Shown in pieces: positions 37,126 through 48,589 of a stretch of 64,000 nt of DNA (positions within the stretch are counted from its first letter, which is position 1; each line of letters opens with the position of its first letter). The position numbers and the translations under genes are program-made. The stretch is from Gordionus sp. m RMFG-2023 (taxonomy: Eukaryota; Nematomorpha; Gordioida; Chordodea; Parachordodidae): the NCBI RefSeq assembly GCF_954871325.1, contig NC_088775.1, positions 22,545,561 to 22,609,560 of the forward strand. The letters are read 5' to 3'. The notes beneath the pieces are model-generated. The model saw only the letters and a program-made list of their open reading frames with translations, was not told the origin of the DNA and made no database searches.

Positions 37126-38189
37126 ATATGTATTGTAAAACTAGTTTACTTCAATTAAAATTTATTGGGCCCTTAAAAGGGCCGTTTGGTATTGGTCTTA
37201 AAAAGGCTGTTGGGTGTTGGTCTTAAAAAAGACCGCTGGGTATTGGTCTTTAAAAAGACCGTTGGGTATTTATATCATAAATAAGTCTAACAATCGTTTT
37301 AATAAAAGACTAAGGCTAACGAATTTTTTTCATATTCACTCATTTTTTTCTTATTCATTCATTTTTTTATTATTTTTGTATCTTTATAAATTAGGCTACA
37401 AAGTGTCGAACAATTCATTTTTTCTTCATACCTTCAAATGTTTTTGTATGAATCTTCCGGTCAAATTTAATTATTAATCTAGTTTAGATAAAACAACTTA
37501 CATAATTATGTTGCACACCTGTGGTTATTAAATAAATTTAGTTGATAAATTAAACGGAAGTAGAACTTCAAGTACAAATTTCAAAGTTTTAAAAAGATAA
37601 TTATTTTTATAAAATTAGTAAATATATAATGTATATTACATAAAACGGTACTCGAAATATCTTACATAATATTTTATTCACCATTGTAAAAATGTTGTTT
37701 ACAGTTATGGAAAAGGTTAATATATTATTATAATTATTTATCTCAATAGAATATATATAAATGTAAAAAAACTATTATTTATTCATATATAAATTCTCAA
37801 ATACAAAGTAAAATTTAAATTAATATAGGGGATAGTTAAACCATAGAAATCTATAATATTACAACCTTATCATTTAAAATGTCTTAATGGGGCCTAATTT
37901 TTTTTTTTTAATTTTGGCCTGGTGGGGTCGGGCCTTGGATTTTTTTAAAATATATTTAAATTTATTAATTTTATGCTGAATTATTTATGTAAAATAAAAA
38001 TATTTTATTTGTAGAAATAGACGACATATAAGATAATATCTATTATTTTGAGTATAATTATAAAATTTAATTTCTATATTTAAATAAATTCGGGTCGGGC
38101 CGGCAAAACTCTTTTAAAAAAAATTTCGGGCCGGGCCTAGCTTGAAAAATTAGGCCAGTTGCAGATCACTACTATAAATATCAAGCTAA
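37126..38189. other. Spacer with short tandem repeat and MITE end
   Basis: After the satellite, 37,165-37,265 holds three to four ~30-bp units with TTGGTCTTAAAAAGACCG (T/G)TTGGGTAT, each able to form a small hairpin. Around 37,890-38,173 lies a GC-patchy segment (GGTCGGGCC, CGGGCCGGG) ending TTGCAGATCACTA. This terminus matches the MITE at 14,064-14,502, so it is a related hAT-type MITE whose left end I cannot fix. An open frame at 37,214-37,477 has no support. Confidence 0.5.
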
Positions 38190-38277
38190 AATCTTTGTCG
38201 CCTTAAGAAAATAAAATTATACAATTTAAATTTAATAAATATTTATAATTCTGCACAATTTATATTAGTTATTATCC

Positions 38278-40590
38278 ATGTCAGATATGTGTAATATTTG
38301 CAATGTGATTGTAGGAATGAATGAATCTGGGATTTTTTGCGATTTTTGTCGGAGATAGATTCATGCTAAATGCATCCCTAAATTAACTTCAAAGATGATG
38401 AAAGATTGGTCAGATTCTAATGATAATTATATATGTTCATTGTGTTATTTAATTGGTGATGCTTTACCTAGGCTAATTAAGAATAGCAATATCAAAAACG
38501 CATTAAATGAGCTTAGATTTTTAGAAATTCATTATAAAGTTTCTGATAAATATTTAAAAAACAATTTAATAGGTAAGAAAGACATATTATTTCATATAAA
38601 ATAATAAAAACTTTTCAACCCCAAATTTTAAATAATTACTCCCCGAGATTAGCCATTGGCGATGGTAACTGTTTCTATCTCTCAATGTCTTTAGCTCTTT
38701 ATGGACACGAAGATGAACATTTATATATTCGTCTTCTAACAGCCATTGAAATCATAATAAATAAAAAATTTTATGATATAAATTCAAAATTTTATAATAA
38801 TAATAAAACTATAATTGAAGAGCAAATTGTATCTGGCAATTATGCAAAAATTTTGCGTGATGTTCTAAATATAAATGGATTTTCCCAGCTCTTGCATCTT
38901 TATGCAACGAGTGCAGCTTTAAAACTACCTTTCATGTTTTATTGACCCCCCCCCCCCAGGTGTTGGGATAGGATATAGTCCATACACCATATTTATAAAA
39001 GGACATGATGTTAAACCATTTTCGATGACTGATATTAATATCATGTGGACATGCATGATATACCCTAAGAATTTAGCAGCCTTTTTTTCCAAATCATTTT
39101 TGTTATTTACAAAAGAAAACATCATCATCCAAATTTGAATATATAGATTTGAAAAGTCCAGTAAAATCTATAAATCTATCTTCTTCTAGAACACCTCATT
39201 CTTTAACACTTTCACATTCTCCACCTTCAGATCATATTTATAAACTGGAAAATAAAAACAAATCTCTCACTAGAGCATTTCGTCTTTCTAGAACACCTTC
39301 TCCCTCTAGAGCAAGTCCTCTGTCTAGAACACCTTCTCCCTCTAGAGTAATTTCTTTTTCTAGAAAATCTTCTCCATCTAGAGTAATTTCTTTTTCTAGA
39401 AAATCTTCTCCATCTAGAGTAATTTCTTTTTCTAAAAAATCTTCTCCATCTAGAATAATTGCTTTTTCTAGAAAATCTTCGCCATCTAGAGTAATTTATC
39501 TTTCTAGAACACCTTCTCCCTCTAGAGCAATTTCTCTGTCTAGAACCCCTTCTCCCTTTAGAGAATTTCCTCTTTCTAGAACACCCTCTCCCTCTAGAGA
39601 ATTTCCTCTTTCTAGAACACCTTCTCCATCTTTCTCTTTCTGGAACACCATCTCCATCTAGAGTAATTTCTTTTTCTAGAAAATCTTCTCCATTTAGAGT
39701 AATTTCTTTTTCTAGAAAATCTTCGCCATCTAGAATAATTGCTTTTTCTAGAAAATCTTCGCCATCTAGAGTAATTTATCTTTCTAGAACACCTTCTCCC
39801 TCTAGAGCAATTTCTCTGTCTAGAATACCTTCTCCCTTTAGAGAATTTCCTCTTTCTAGAACACCCTCTCCCTCTAGAGAATTTCCTCTTTCTAGAACAC
39901 CCTCTCCATCTAAAGTAATTTCTCCTTCTGGAACACCATCTCCACCTAGAGTAATTTCTTTTTCTAGAAAATCTTCTCCATCTAGAGTAATTTCTTTTTC
40001 TAGAAAATCTTCGCCATCTAGAGTAATTTCTCTTTCTGGAACACCTTCTCCATCTAGAGTATTTACTCTTTCTAGAACATCTTCTCCGTCTAGTGTATTT
40101 TCACCTACTAATTTTGTATATGAAGAGTTAAAAAATCCAATCGAAGCCCAATCTAAAAATTCCGAATATTTATATATACCCCTTTCTCCGTCCAATCAGC
40201 CTTCGACATCTATATCACTTTATCCGTCTAAAATAGCTTTAGACATTAAAGCTACCACTATTCAAGAAGATTCTATGGCAAGGGAAGGTTTTAAAAATTT
40301 TGGTAAATATTTAACTACTGATGAATTAATGTCTTTATTCTTGCATCCTATAAAAGTATTAAATTTAATACCTACTGGGGTAAAAAATAATAAAGTTTTT
40401 GTAATTAATAATCAATTTAATATATTAAAAAATGTTGGCTAAAAATCAGTCTTTGAGGATGATTGCGGAGCTTGGACTGGAAAGCTAAGAGGATCGAATC
40501 AAAGAAATAAATTCTCTTCTTTATTTACTAATTTATCTCAATCAATTCATCATAACTTAATTCTTTCTTATCTTCTCCAATTCTTTACCT
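38278..40590 (+). pseudogene. LINE ORF1-like: PHD finger, OTU domain, SR repeats
   Basis: From ATG 38,278 the frame reads a PHD finger: C-x2-C (CNIC), CDFC, IHAKC and YICSLC. An in-frame TAG at about 38,356 sits where PHD fingers usually have Trp. After a frame change the sequence reads GDGNCFYLSMSLALYG (38,658 on), the catalytic Cys segment of OTU cysteine proteases. IMWTCMIYP near 39,040 corresponds to the OTU C-terminal part, but the usual NHF histidine segment is not kept. From 39,280 to about 40,090 a 36-bp tandem repeat encodes SRTPSPSR/SRKSSPSR units. The tail reads EDDCGAWTGKLRG. Several stops and shifts make it nonfunctional. OTU domains are known in some LINEs; I cannot name the clade. 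Confidence 0.6.
39280..40090 (+). repeat. 36-bp coding tandem repeat (Ser/Arg-rich)
   Basis: About 22 units of 36 bp, built from TCTAGAAAATCTTCTCCATC and TAGAGTAATTTC-type blocks, encode 12-residue repeats such as FSRKSSPSRVIS and LSRTPSPSRAIS. The repeat stays in frame to 39,661 and continues in other frames beyond. The reverse strand also stays open (LEREITLDGED), which is a shadow. Variation between units is mostly synonymous or conservative. Confidence 0.85.
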
Positions 40591-40938
40591 AAGCTACTAT
40601 AAAGTTTAGCAAGTACCATTATAAATCATTTATTTATCTTTTATTTCAATTATTTATTTCCTTTAACAATTTATTTTTTCTATATATTAATCTTATTAAC
40701 TTAATTTAAACAAAATAATATAAATCAACATTTAATATAATTACAACTTCTTTCTTAAACAAAATTTAACTTTAATCCTCTCTTAAAACTCAATTTCATG
40801 GATATTTTCTTATTCATCATTTCTCTTGTCTGCTTTTTGCTTTTTCAATTTTCCAAGTATCGTCTGCTTATTTTTTCCCCATTTTTTTTCTATTTCAAAA
40901 TTCAAATTTATCTTACATTTTACTTTAAAATTTATATT

Positions 40939-41206
40939 ATGTCAATTTTCAAAAATCTAACAATCTACTCCTACAACATTCCTGGCCTACTTTCAAAAAC
41001 AACTATACTTAGGAAACTCCTTGATCAATATGATATTAACATTATTTTAACACAAGAATCTCTTATTACTAATAATATAAAAAAAAAAAGAAAAAACAAA
41101 ACAAAAAAGAGAAAACAAAACAAAAAAATTAATAAATTACAAATTACAAAAACTAATTCTTCTTCCTCTTTACTCCTTAATTACCCCCCCCCCTCCCCTT
41201 TTTTCT
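40939..41206 (+). pseudogene. Truncated APE-type endonuclease start (LINE ORF2)
   Basis: The frame reads MSIFKNLTIYSYNIPGLLSK and then LLDQYDINIILTQESL, matching the first beta strands of apurinic-endonuclease-like domains of LINEs. The usual N of SxNINGL is kept in SYNIPGL, and the E of QET/QES in TQES. After about 40 residues the frame enters a low-complexity Lys/Asn stretch and a 10-C run and stops. The rest of ORF2 is absent. Confidence 0.6.
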
Positions 41207-41249
41207 AATACATATTCCTATCTTATCTTTTATAATAAATAAACATTAT

Positions 41250-41535
41250 TTACAATGTGGATCCTGGCTTATCCACGAGTGGTACCCGTCATCCCACTCA
41301 AATTAAACGGGACCCTGACAGTAGGGTAAATTACTGTCAACTTTGTGGATCCTGGCTTATCCACGAGTGGTACCTGTCATCCCACTCAAATTAAACAGGA
41401 CCCAGACAGTAGGGTAAATTTTCTGCCAAACAGTGAATGCAAATTCACTGCACTGGAGACACCCTCTATGGGGTGGTGGAGTGCCCACTTAATTGTGGGA
41501 TGTCTCCCCAGTGTATAATATGATATGATATGTAT
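41250..41535 (+). repeat. LINE 3' tail with an 88-bp duplication
   Basis: The block TGTGGATCCTGGCTTATCCA through CAGTAGGGTAAATT occurs twice in tandem (about 41,256-41,343 and 41,344-41,422) with few differences. It is followed by CAAATTCACTGCACTGGAGA and self-complementary segments (GGAGACACCC / GGGATGTCTCC). The block is much richer in G+C than its surroundings and ends ATAATATGATATGATATG. It looks like a structured 3' untranslated region of a retroelement. Confidence 0.6.
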
Positions 41536-41897
41536 CTTTTTTTTTGAAAAATTTAACACATTTTTATTTAAAAGATTACAGATGACAATAATTAATTTTC
41601 TCACACTATTAAGCATTAATTTATTTTATGAATAGGTAGGTTTTTTGCACTGAGTCCCATATCTAGTCTGGACAATAGCTAATTTGTAGTCTAATTTGTT
41701 ATATATTAATTTGACCCTATGATACTTTAACAAAAGTTTAATAACTAAAAACTTTAAATGTTGATAACTCCAAACTGGAAAATTTTTTCAAGTATTTTTT
41801 AAATAGTCAAAAATACTAAGCATATAGTATATAAATTAAAATTTTATAATTTTTATTGATTTAGGCAGTATTTTAAATAGGCCGTTTATAAAATAAT

Positions 41898-42103
41898 TTG
41901 CTCAATAACTATTTTTCCTTAAATATAATTAATTCTCTCTTTAAATTACTTAATATTTGGAGAAGAAATACTGATCCCTTTGATTCACTTAATTTGGCAT
42001 CATCCTTAACTATATTTATTTTAAATGCTTATGATATCAATATTAATTTATTGGACTATCCATCATTTAGTCCATATCTCAAATATATTAATAAAATAAT
42101 TAG
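41898..42103 (+). CDS. TERT: Possible upstream exon of TERT
   Basis: This open stretch ends ATT AG/GTGACT at 42,103-42,104. A matching acceptor TTTAATATTAG ends at 42,321. Joining them (218-nt intron) continues without a stop into the main TERT frame: ..YINKIIR-FH-MEIFLELYHH. The segment has no ATG and begins after a stop at 41,889, so a further upstream exon or a different start would be needed. I see no clear homology for its residues. TERT proteins usually have some 50 residues before the CVPW-like segment that I place near LLICIPP, which is why an upstream exon is plausible. Confidence 0.35.
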
Positions 42104-42328
42104 GTGACTTAATTGGTTGTCAGGAGAGTGAGCTGTTAATTTCTCTTGATATTTTATTTAATGAATTTTCTGATATAAAATTTGAGTGTTTATGATTATT
42201 TTTTGAATGAATATTTTATTTAGCATATAATATATGGGTAGTTGGATATAAATGGTGCAGGGTAAGGATATTATATCTATTTTAATAAATATTTATTATA
42301 TTTATATTAATTTAATATTAGATTCCAT

Positions 42329-45292
42329 ATGGAAATATTTTTAGAATTGTATCATCATGCATATACGCTGTATGACTTATTAATATGCATCCCGCCATAC
42401 CTAAAAATTTTGGATGCAAAAAAATATATAATATGCAGTAACTATCCCATTATTCCTAAATCATACATCAATGAATATCAAACCAATCATATATTGTCAG
42501 TTAATTTTTTAAAATTGGAAATGGATATTCAATATTTATTGGATCATTTTGAATATCAAATGTTAGAAACATTTTATTGTTACACAGCATCTCATTTGTG
42601 GATTACAATTTTTAAAGATAATAACAAATTAAACCAAAGTGATTTATATGGAATGTTAAGTTTAATTAAAACAAATTGTGATATATTTTATTTTGTATCT
42701 TCTATTGAAAAACTTAATATTCACTTTAAAAATGGTTATTTTGTTAAAATTTACGAAATGGAAACTTTGAATATACATTTAAAACAATTTAATATAGGAA
42801 AACTTAAAAATTTGAGAAACATATTTTGCAGTGATAAAGAAATACTTGAAGTTCAAAATAAATATTTTATTCACGTGAATCATATTATTTTGAATACAAA
42901 CACTAATTTCGGAAGACATGTTTTCCCAAAAACACATATTTTATCAAAATGCAATAACTGCTCAAATATGCAAAATTTGATTAAAGATTTTATGGAATTA
43001 TTATTTACATTGCCTTTCATTGACTCTAATCGGAAGAGATATCCTAGAGAATTATCCCCACTTAATAAGGAATATATTGAAGTTTTGATAGAAAATCCTT
43101 TCTACTATGGTGTTATAAAAAAATTAATCATCAATCATAATGTTTGCAATTATCGTAAATTAGTTAACAAAAACTGTCCTGCGATTTATGGATGTCAACA
43201 AAATGCATATATTAAATCAACATATAAATTTAAAAATTATTTGAATTATATTATACTCGAAAAATTTGGTCCCACCAAATATACAAGGAAGCACAAAGTA
43301 TTCAATTTTTTGCAGAATGTTTTAAATAAATTTATACCAATTTCAATATGGAACTTTATTAATAAAGATAATTTTATGAAATGTATTAAAAAATTTTTTA
43401 AATTAACCAAAAATTCTTCTATTTCCTTTGATATTTTTTGGGAATGTTTGCTATTTAATCAGCGAAAACCTATTGAATATATTTTTTGGTATCATTTTTG
43501 GTATTGGGTTATCAGTTATTACTTAATAACAATAATAAAAAAATAATTTTTTGTTACTGACATCACTCACAACAAAAAATTAATTTATTATCGTTTTTCT
43601 GTATGGGAATTTTTTCATAATCAACAATTAAAGATATTACTGGCTAAAAATATATTTATCAAGCAAAGCATTACAAATCTATACCCTTTAAATAAATTTC
43701 GTTTTTCTCCTAAATTCAATGGAACACGAACTATTATCAATACCAAGCAAAACTTTAGAAAGAATTATAGATGGTTATTTCCATTTATGACTTATATATG
43801 TAATCTTGATAATTATAAAGGTTATGGCGTCAACTCTAGGATGATACACACAAAATGGTTCGATTTTTTGAATCATTGCTCGAAAGAATATACAAGTGAA
43901 TATAAAAAAATGAAATTATATTTTATCAATGCTGACTTAAACAAATGTTATGATAATATAGATGTTCAAAAACTTTATTCTATATTAATAGAGTTGATAA
44001 TTCAGTTGTCCCCTCCATTTTATTATTGCTCCTATTATGAAATAAAAAAACAGCATTCAAAAAAATTCAGTAATGACGGGTATGTCATACATAACACCAG
44101 AGAGGCCAAGATTAATAAAAATCTTAAATTTTTATTTTCTCGAACTAAACAAGATGCATTAGAAGATATATCCGATTCAAATTCAAAATTTTTTACGAAT
44201 AATTGTAGTAATGAAATAAAATATAATTTGATTTATATTAGAAAGCAATCGGAAATCAAGACTTTACAATTAAACACGATTTTACAGGCTGTATCATTAC
44301 ACGTATTTCATAAATATATTAAAGAAAATTTTAGTTCCCCGAGAAAGATCTACAGAATATATAAACTATCAAAAGGTATTCCTCAGGGGTCTTCGTTATC
44401 TTCATTATTTTGCGATATGTATTTAGGTCACATGGAAAAATTGTTATTTAAATCGATTTTTAATTCAAAACAATGTTTTATAGTGCGCAATGTCGATGAT
44501 TATTTTTTTATAACTCCCCTTTATATTGATGCTAATCGATTTTTAGAACTACTCCATAGTGGAGTTGCCGAATGTAGCCTTAAAATAAATACAAATAAAT
44601 TAAATCACAACCTCTATCTGAACGCAGATCAAATTAGTTGGTGTGGATACGACTTTAATACTGAATATCCATTTCGCGTTAATTTAAATCTTATTAAGTA
44701 CTACAATATGAAAGTTGAAGATACTATTATATTTAATTCAGAGTATGGGCAAACACTTTTTTCTATAATCCATCGGAAGATTTATTATTTTTTTAAATCT
44801 ATGTCGAATAATATAATTCTATATGAGATTTTACCATATAATATGCGGGATCTTGATCAAGATTTTTTGCAACTATCTTATTTAAATATATTCTATTTAT
44901 ATTTATTATTCGCCTTAAAATTTCACACTTTATTTACATCTTTTTTTCAAATTTATAATAAATTTATCATTAAAACAAATGATTTGGTATTTAATAATAT
45001 TATTCAACTGATATATAATTGTATTGATATGCTCTTAACTCATTTATTAAAAATAAAAATAAATTATAGGATTTTTTGGAACAATGGCTTTAATGATATT
45101 ACCAATTTAAACAATATTTACTCTTTGACAATCATTACTTTTTTGGCATTTTATATAAAGTTTAAATCTCATTCTAACATTTATGGTAATTTATTATCTT
45201 TTTTTGAATCCAATATATTTTGTTATCTAAATTACCTTTGCCCCAGTGATATAAATTATATAAAAAATGCCATCCAAATTGGAAAAAAATAA
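42329..45292 (+). CDS. TERT: Telomerase reverse transcriptase (one in-frame stop)
   Basis: TERT copies the telomerase RNA template onto chromosome ends in the nucleus. One frame of 987 codons plus stop runs from ATG 42,329, with a single internal TAA at codon 406. The RNA-binding domain shows a CP-like region (residues 237-268) and a QFP region (323-372, VFNFLQNVLNKFIPISIW). Right after the stop comes motif T (407-429, FFVTDITHNKKLIYYRFSVW), then motif 1 (456-475). RT motifs follow: A with D536 (FINADLNKCYDNI), B' (682-696, KGIPQGSSLSSLF), C with D723 and D724 (VRNVDDYFFIT), D (about 737) and E (769-776, ISWCGYDF). A C-terminal extension follows. The GIPQGS and WCG motifs separate TERT from Penelope elements. 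Only one break in 986 sense codons suggests a very recent lesion, read-through or a base error. AATAAA lies near 45,337. Confidence 0.88.
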
Positions 45293-45299
45293 AACTTAT

Positions 45300-46084
45300 T
45301 TTTTAAAAATATATAATCCTTATTATGTGAAATTTAAATAATAAAATTTTAATCAGAAGTAATTTTATATTAATTATTACTAGGAAAATGATTTACAATA
45401 TTTTCATTATATTAAATTTATTTTTTATAATACACAATAAATAATCATAATATCGTATTATTTGTAAAAGTTTTAATAACAAGAATTCTTTCTACTCATA
45501 AATTGCCCTCTTACTTATTTATTGAGAGTTGTAGACATAAATTACAGTTTCCTAAAATTTTAAGTATTGACTCTATTTACTATCACCAAATATTCGGTCA
45601 CTGACAAGTTATTTGTATGCATTTTATAATTTATCAAGAGATTTTTTAAAAATTAAAATTGTAAAAGATTACACTATAATGTTTTAAAGTACAAGGTTAG
45701 CCAAATTGAAGTGGTCATAGTCTTATAATCATAATGGTATGTATTTTTATTATTTTAAAGGTTAATGTAATCATCGGTTATGTTTATTTGTTTATTTTTG
45801 TAAAAAAGAAAAATATCGAAAAGAATATATTTACGATATACACGTTCCAATTCAAAGGGTACCTTTTTTGTTTAAGTCTAAATATAATTTAATCAAATTT
45901 TATAGATTGAGAAAAAGATAAATTATTAATTTTTTCTGCAAATTTCACTATCAACAGGATCCACTATGCACATTCAAAGTTGGACAAACAAAATTCGAAG
46001 TTTTCAACATGTAAAAATTAATTTTTTATTAAACTATATTTGAACAAGCGATATTTAAAAAATTGGTGTGAGTTTAACTAATAT
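45300..46084. other. AT-rich spacer 3' of TERT
   Basis: Contains candidate polyadenylation signals soon after the TERT stop. I see no coding motif, repeat family or transposon end in it. Confidence 0.6.
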
Positions 46085-46480
46085 GATAAACATTACGAAG
46101 CCAAAAGTTTTTTGATGGAATTTTTTAACAGAAACTGGTCTGTCACAGCCTTAAATCGATTGATTGAAAAAATTGACGTTACTTGATCAACAGAAAGGTG
46201 GTATGGTGGTGGTAGACCATGCACAGCTAGTACTATGGAAAATATTGATTCTGTTGAAACTGTTATTGAACCAGACCGACCTGGTGCGCCGGATGAAAAT
46301 TTTGATTTAAAATATTTTACCCTGGCAACTAGAAATGTGGCACAAAAGCATACTGGGGAAACCATATTATCAGAGATTGATAGTATTGAAGAGTTCCTTT
46401 TAAAAGTCAAAATAATACAAATGGTAACTGATTCTGGGGCCCATGTCAAGAAGCGAAAGATTGGGGGATTATGAGCATCA
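46085..46480 (+). pseudogene. mariner-like transposase N-terminal fossil
   Basis: The plus strand reads FFNRNWSVTALNRLIEKIDVT, then a stop, then STERWYGGGRPCTA and ENIDSVETVIEPDRPGAP. This matches the paired helix-turn-helix region of a mariner-related transposase group common in invertebrates (NWxxxxLxxLLxKIDxTGSxxRxxGSGRPRTA, ENIxxVExLV). The catalytic DDE core is not recognisable downstream, and the frame ends at 46,474. It is therefore a decayed fragment of a plain DNA transposon. Confidence 0.65.
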
Positions 46481-46869
46481 TTTATGCTTATGGTATGGAC
46501 TTCATAATTAGGTTACTGTTGATAGCATACAAAAAGATTGCCAGAATTGATTGCTGGATTAATACTCAATGCAAAAGGACTTCTTTATGTCCCAACTATA
46601 TATTCATGGCAATTAATATTTTGCTAAATCTGAATTCTGATTTATTATATTTCATACTTTATATTTTGCTTGCTTTCCAAATTTATATTTTAATTTGTTA
46701 TATTAAAAATCAATGGAATATGTTGTTTATGTGACTCTTATCTGAGTAAAAATGCAATTCCTTAATCTATTTCTGAGAATGAGAAAATACATAAATTTAA
46801 ATTGGAGTGAGACAGGAAATAATTTAAGAAATGAATTAAACTATATTAACATTGTGTTAGAATAAAAAA

Positions 46870-47290
46870 AATTATTTTAAATAAATATCGCGCCGCCGAA
46901 CGCCTATGAAAAAATTTAAAAAATTTCTGCCGCCGTCAATTGAGATATAGGCGCACAGGCCTATACACATACAGTAATGGGTTGGATTGGATAGTAGAAA
47001 TTGGAGTGGCCAATAATTATTGGGACATTATCGAAACTAAGATTAAATATGATAAAGTGAGGAAGTTGCCAAGAGCATCCAGTATGGATCGAGAAAACAG
47101 GAAAAACGATATTAATGAAAATCAGATTCCGGATTGTTAAAGGGCGAGAGTCCGCGTAGAAAATAGAAATTATTAATGTTGAAACAAATCAGGGGTCACT
47201 AGAAGTTATAAGCAGAGTTGTACAAAAGATCTTCTTTGAAGATTTTTGAGCAAGATCTCGCTCGAAAATTTGTAGATCTTTTATTTAAAA
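46870..47290. other. GC-patch and unassigned open frame
   Basis: Around 46,885-46,960 a GC-rich patch (CGCGCCGCCGAACGCC ... GCCGCCGTC ... TAGGCGCAC) looks like a DNA-transposon terminus. A 66-codon frame at 46,940-47,140 (NGLDWIVEIGVANNYWDIIE) has no family I recognise. At about 47,213, CAGAGTTGTACAAAAGATCT starts another terminus-like block with self-complementary AGATCTTC/GAAGATCT segments. No partner ends were found. Confidence 0.3.
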
Positions 47291-47439
47291 ATATTTTAGA
47301 TCAAAGATCTTCATATTTTATAATGTTATAGTAAATTATTATTTTTTTGATATTATTTTTTGAAGTAAATGGATTAGTAAGCATGTTAAATAAAAATTAT
47401 ATAAAGATGCACCTAAAATTTTCATAATTGTTATTTTTT

Positions 47440-48430
47440 TAAAACTTTTTTTGACATATATGGGTAAAAATTTATATTAAAATTTCAATGAAGATGTAAT
47501 TGTAATGTAAGTAACACAGAAAAGTGACAATTGTAATAATCGTTATTTTTTGACTTATTTGATTTATTGTGTCGTAAATAGGTTATAATTTTTATTATTA
47601 AGATGTAAAAATAAAATTTCAATGAATATGTACCATAGAAAAGTGACAATTGTCATAATCGTTATTTTTGAACTTTTTTAAGGCAAATGGGTAAAAATAG
47701 ATATTGTTAACATGTTTGATTAAAATTCCTGTGAAGATGTACTACATGAAAGTGACAATTGTCATAATCGTTATTCTTAAACCTTTTTGAATTTTTTTAA
47801 GGCAAATGGATAAAAATAGATATTGTTAACATGTTAAATTAAAATTTCAGTGAAGATGCACTACAGGAAAGTGAGAATTTCATAATAGTTATTTTTAAAC
47901 TTTTTTGAATTTTTCTTAAGGCAAATGGGTAAAAATAGATATTTTTAACATATTAAATTGAAATTTCAGTGAAGATGTACCACAGGAAAGTGACAATTGT
48001 CATAATCGTTATTTTTGAACTTTTTTGAATATTTTTAAGACAAATGGGTAAAAATAGATATTGTTAACGTATTAAATTAAAATTCAGCGAAGATGTCTAT
48101 AGGAAAGTGACAATTGTCATAATCGTTATTTTTAAACTTTTTTGAATTTTTTTAAGGCAAATGGGTAAAATAGATATTGTTAACATGTTAAATTAAAATT
48201 TCAGTGTAGATGTACCACAGGAAAGTGACTATTGTCATAATCATTATTTTTGAATTTTTTTAAGATAAATGGGTAAAAATAGATATTGTTAACATATTAA
48301 ATTAAAATTTCAGTGAAGATGTACTAAAGGAAAGTGACAATAGTCATAATCGGTTTTTTTGAACTTTTTTGATTTTTTTTTATATATAACATAGAAAACT
48401 GACAATTGTCATATGTAATATTTTTAAACT
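47440..48430. repeat. 116-bp tandem array, reverse orientation
   Basis: About eight units with GTGACAATTGTCATAATCGT followed by TATTTTT, AAGGCAAATGGGTAAAAATA and TTTCAGTGAAGATGTAC. These are the reverse complement of the array inside the hAT at 20,872-21,975. Units are 110-120 bp. The array may belong to another, more diverged hAT copy whose ends I cannot define. Confidence 0.85.
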
Positions 48431-48589
48431 TTTTTAAAATTTAAACAAGGATAAAATAAAAATATTTTGAAAATTATTTATTATTTCAAAATTATTGAAA
48501 ATATATATTGTTAACCAGGTTTGTTGTAACGTAATGGTATCACGTCATTACAGAGAAACTTTTACAGAGAAAATAATTATTGAGAATGT

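Larger units (their letters stand above)
38190..41540 (+). mobile_element. Non-LTR retrotransposon remnant with PHD/OTU/SR ORF1
   Basis: A first frame region (38,278-40,590) encodes a PHD finger, an OTU protease-like domain and a long Ser/Arg repeat. A second (40,939-41,206) starts an APE-type endonuclease and then stops. A GC-richer 3' tail (41,250-41,535) follows directly and ends in ATGATATGATATG, a short terminal repeat typical of several LINE clades. Endonuclease remainder and reverse transcriptase are missing, so this is an internally deleted, non-autonomous copy. Grouping the pieces as one LINE is inferred from order and strand. Confidence 0.55.

Noticed and set aside
37214-37477. Small membrane protein
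   Set aside because: Phe/Leu/Tyr-rich frame in T-rich DNA that begins within a short tandem repeat; no homology and no neighbours to support it.
39776-40195. Glu/Asp-rich repeat protein on the minus strand
   Set aside because: It is the reverse-strand shadow of the Ser/Arg-coding repeat; 36-bp periodicity keeps both strands open.
43500-43640. A small intron that would remove the TERT stop codon
   Set aside because: Donor-like GT sites exist before the stop, but the first AG afterwards lies at about 43,632. Using it would delete motif T, which is clearly coded and in frame right after the stop.
43787-45292. Penelope-like retroelement instead of TERT
   Set aside because: Motif B' is GIPQGSSLSSLF rather than the Penelope type, WCG is present in motif E, and a telomerase RNA-binding domain with QFP and T motifs precedes it. 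No GIY-YIG endonuclease follows.
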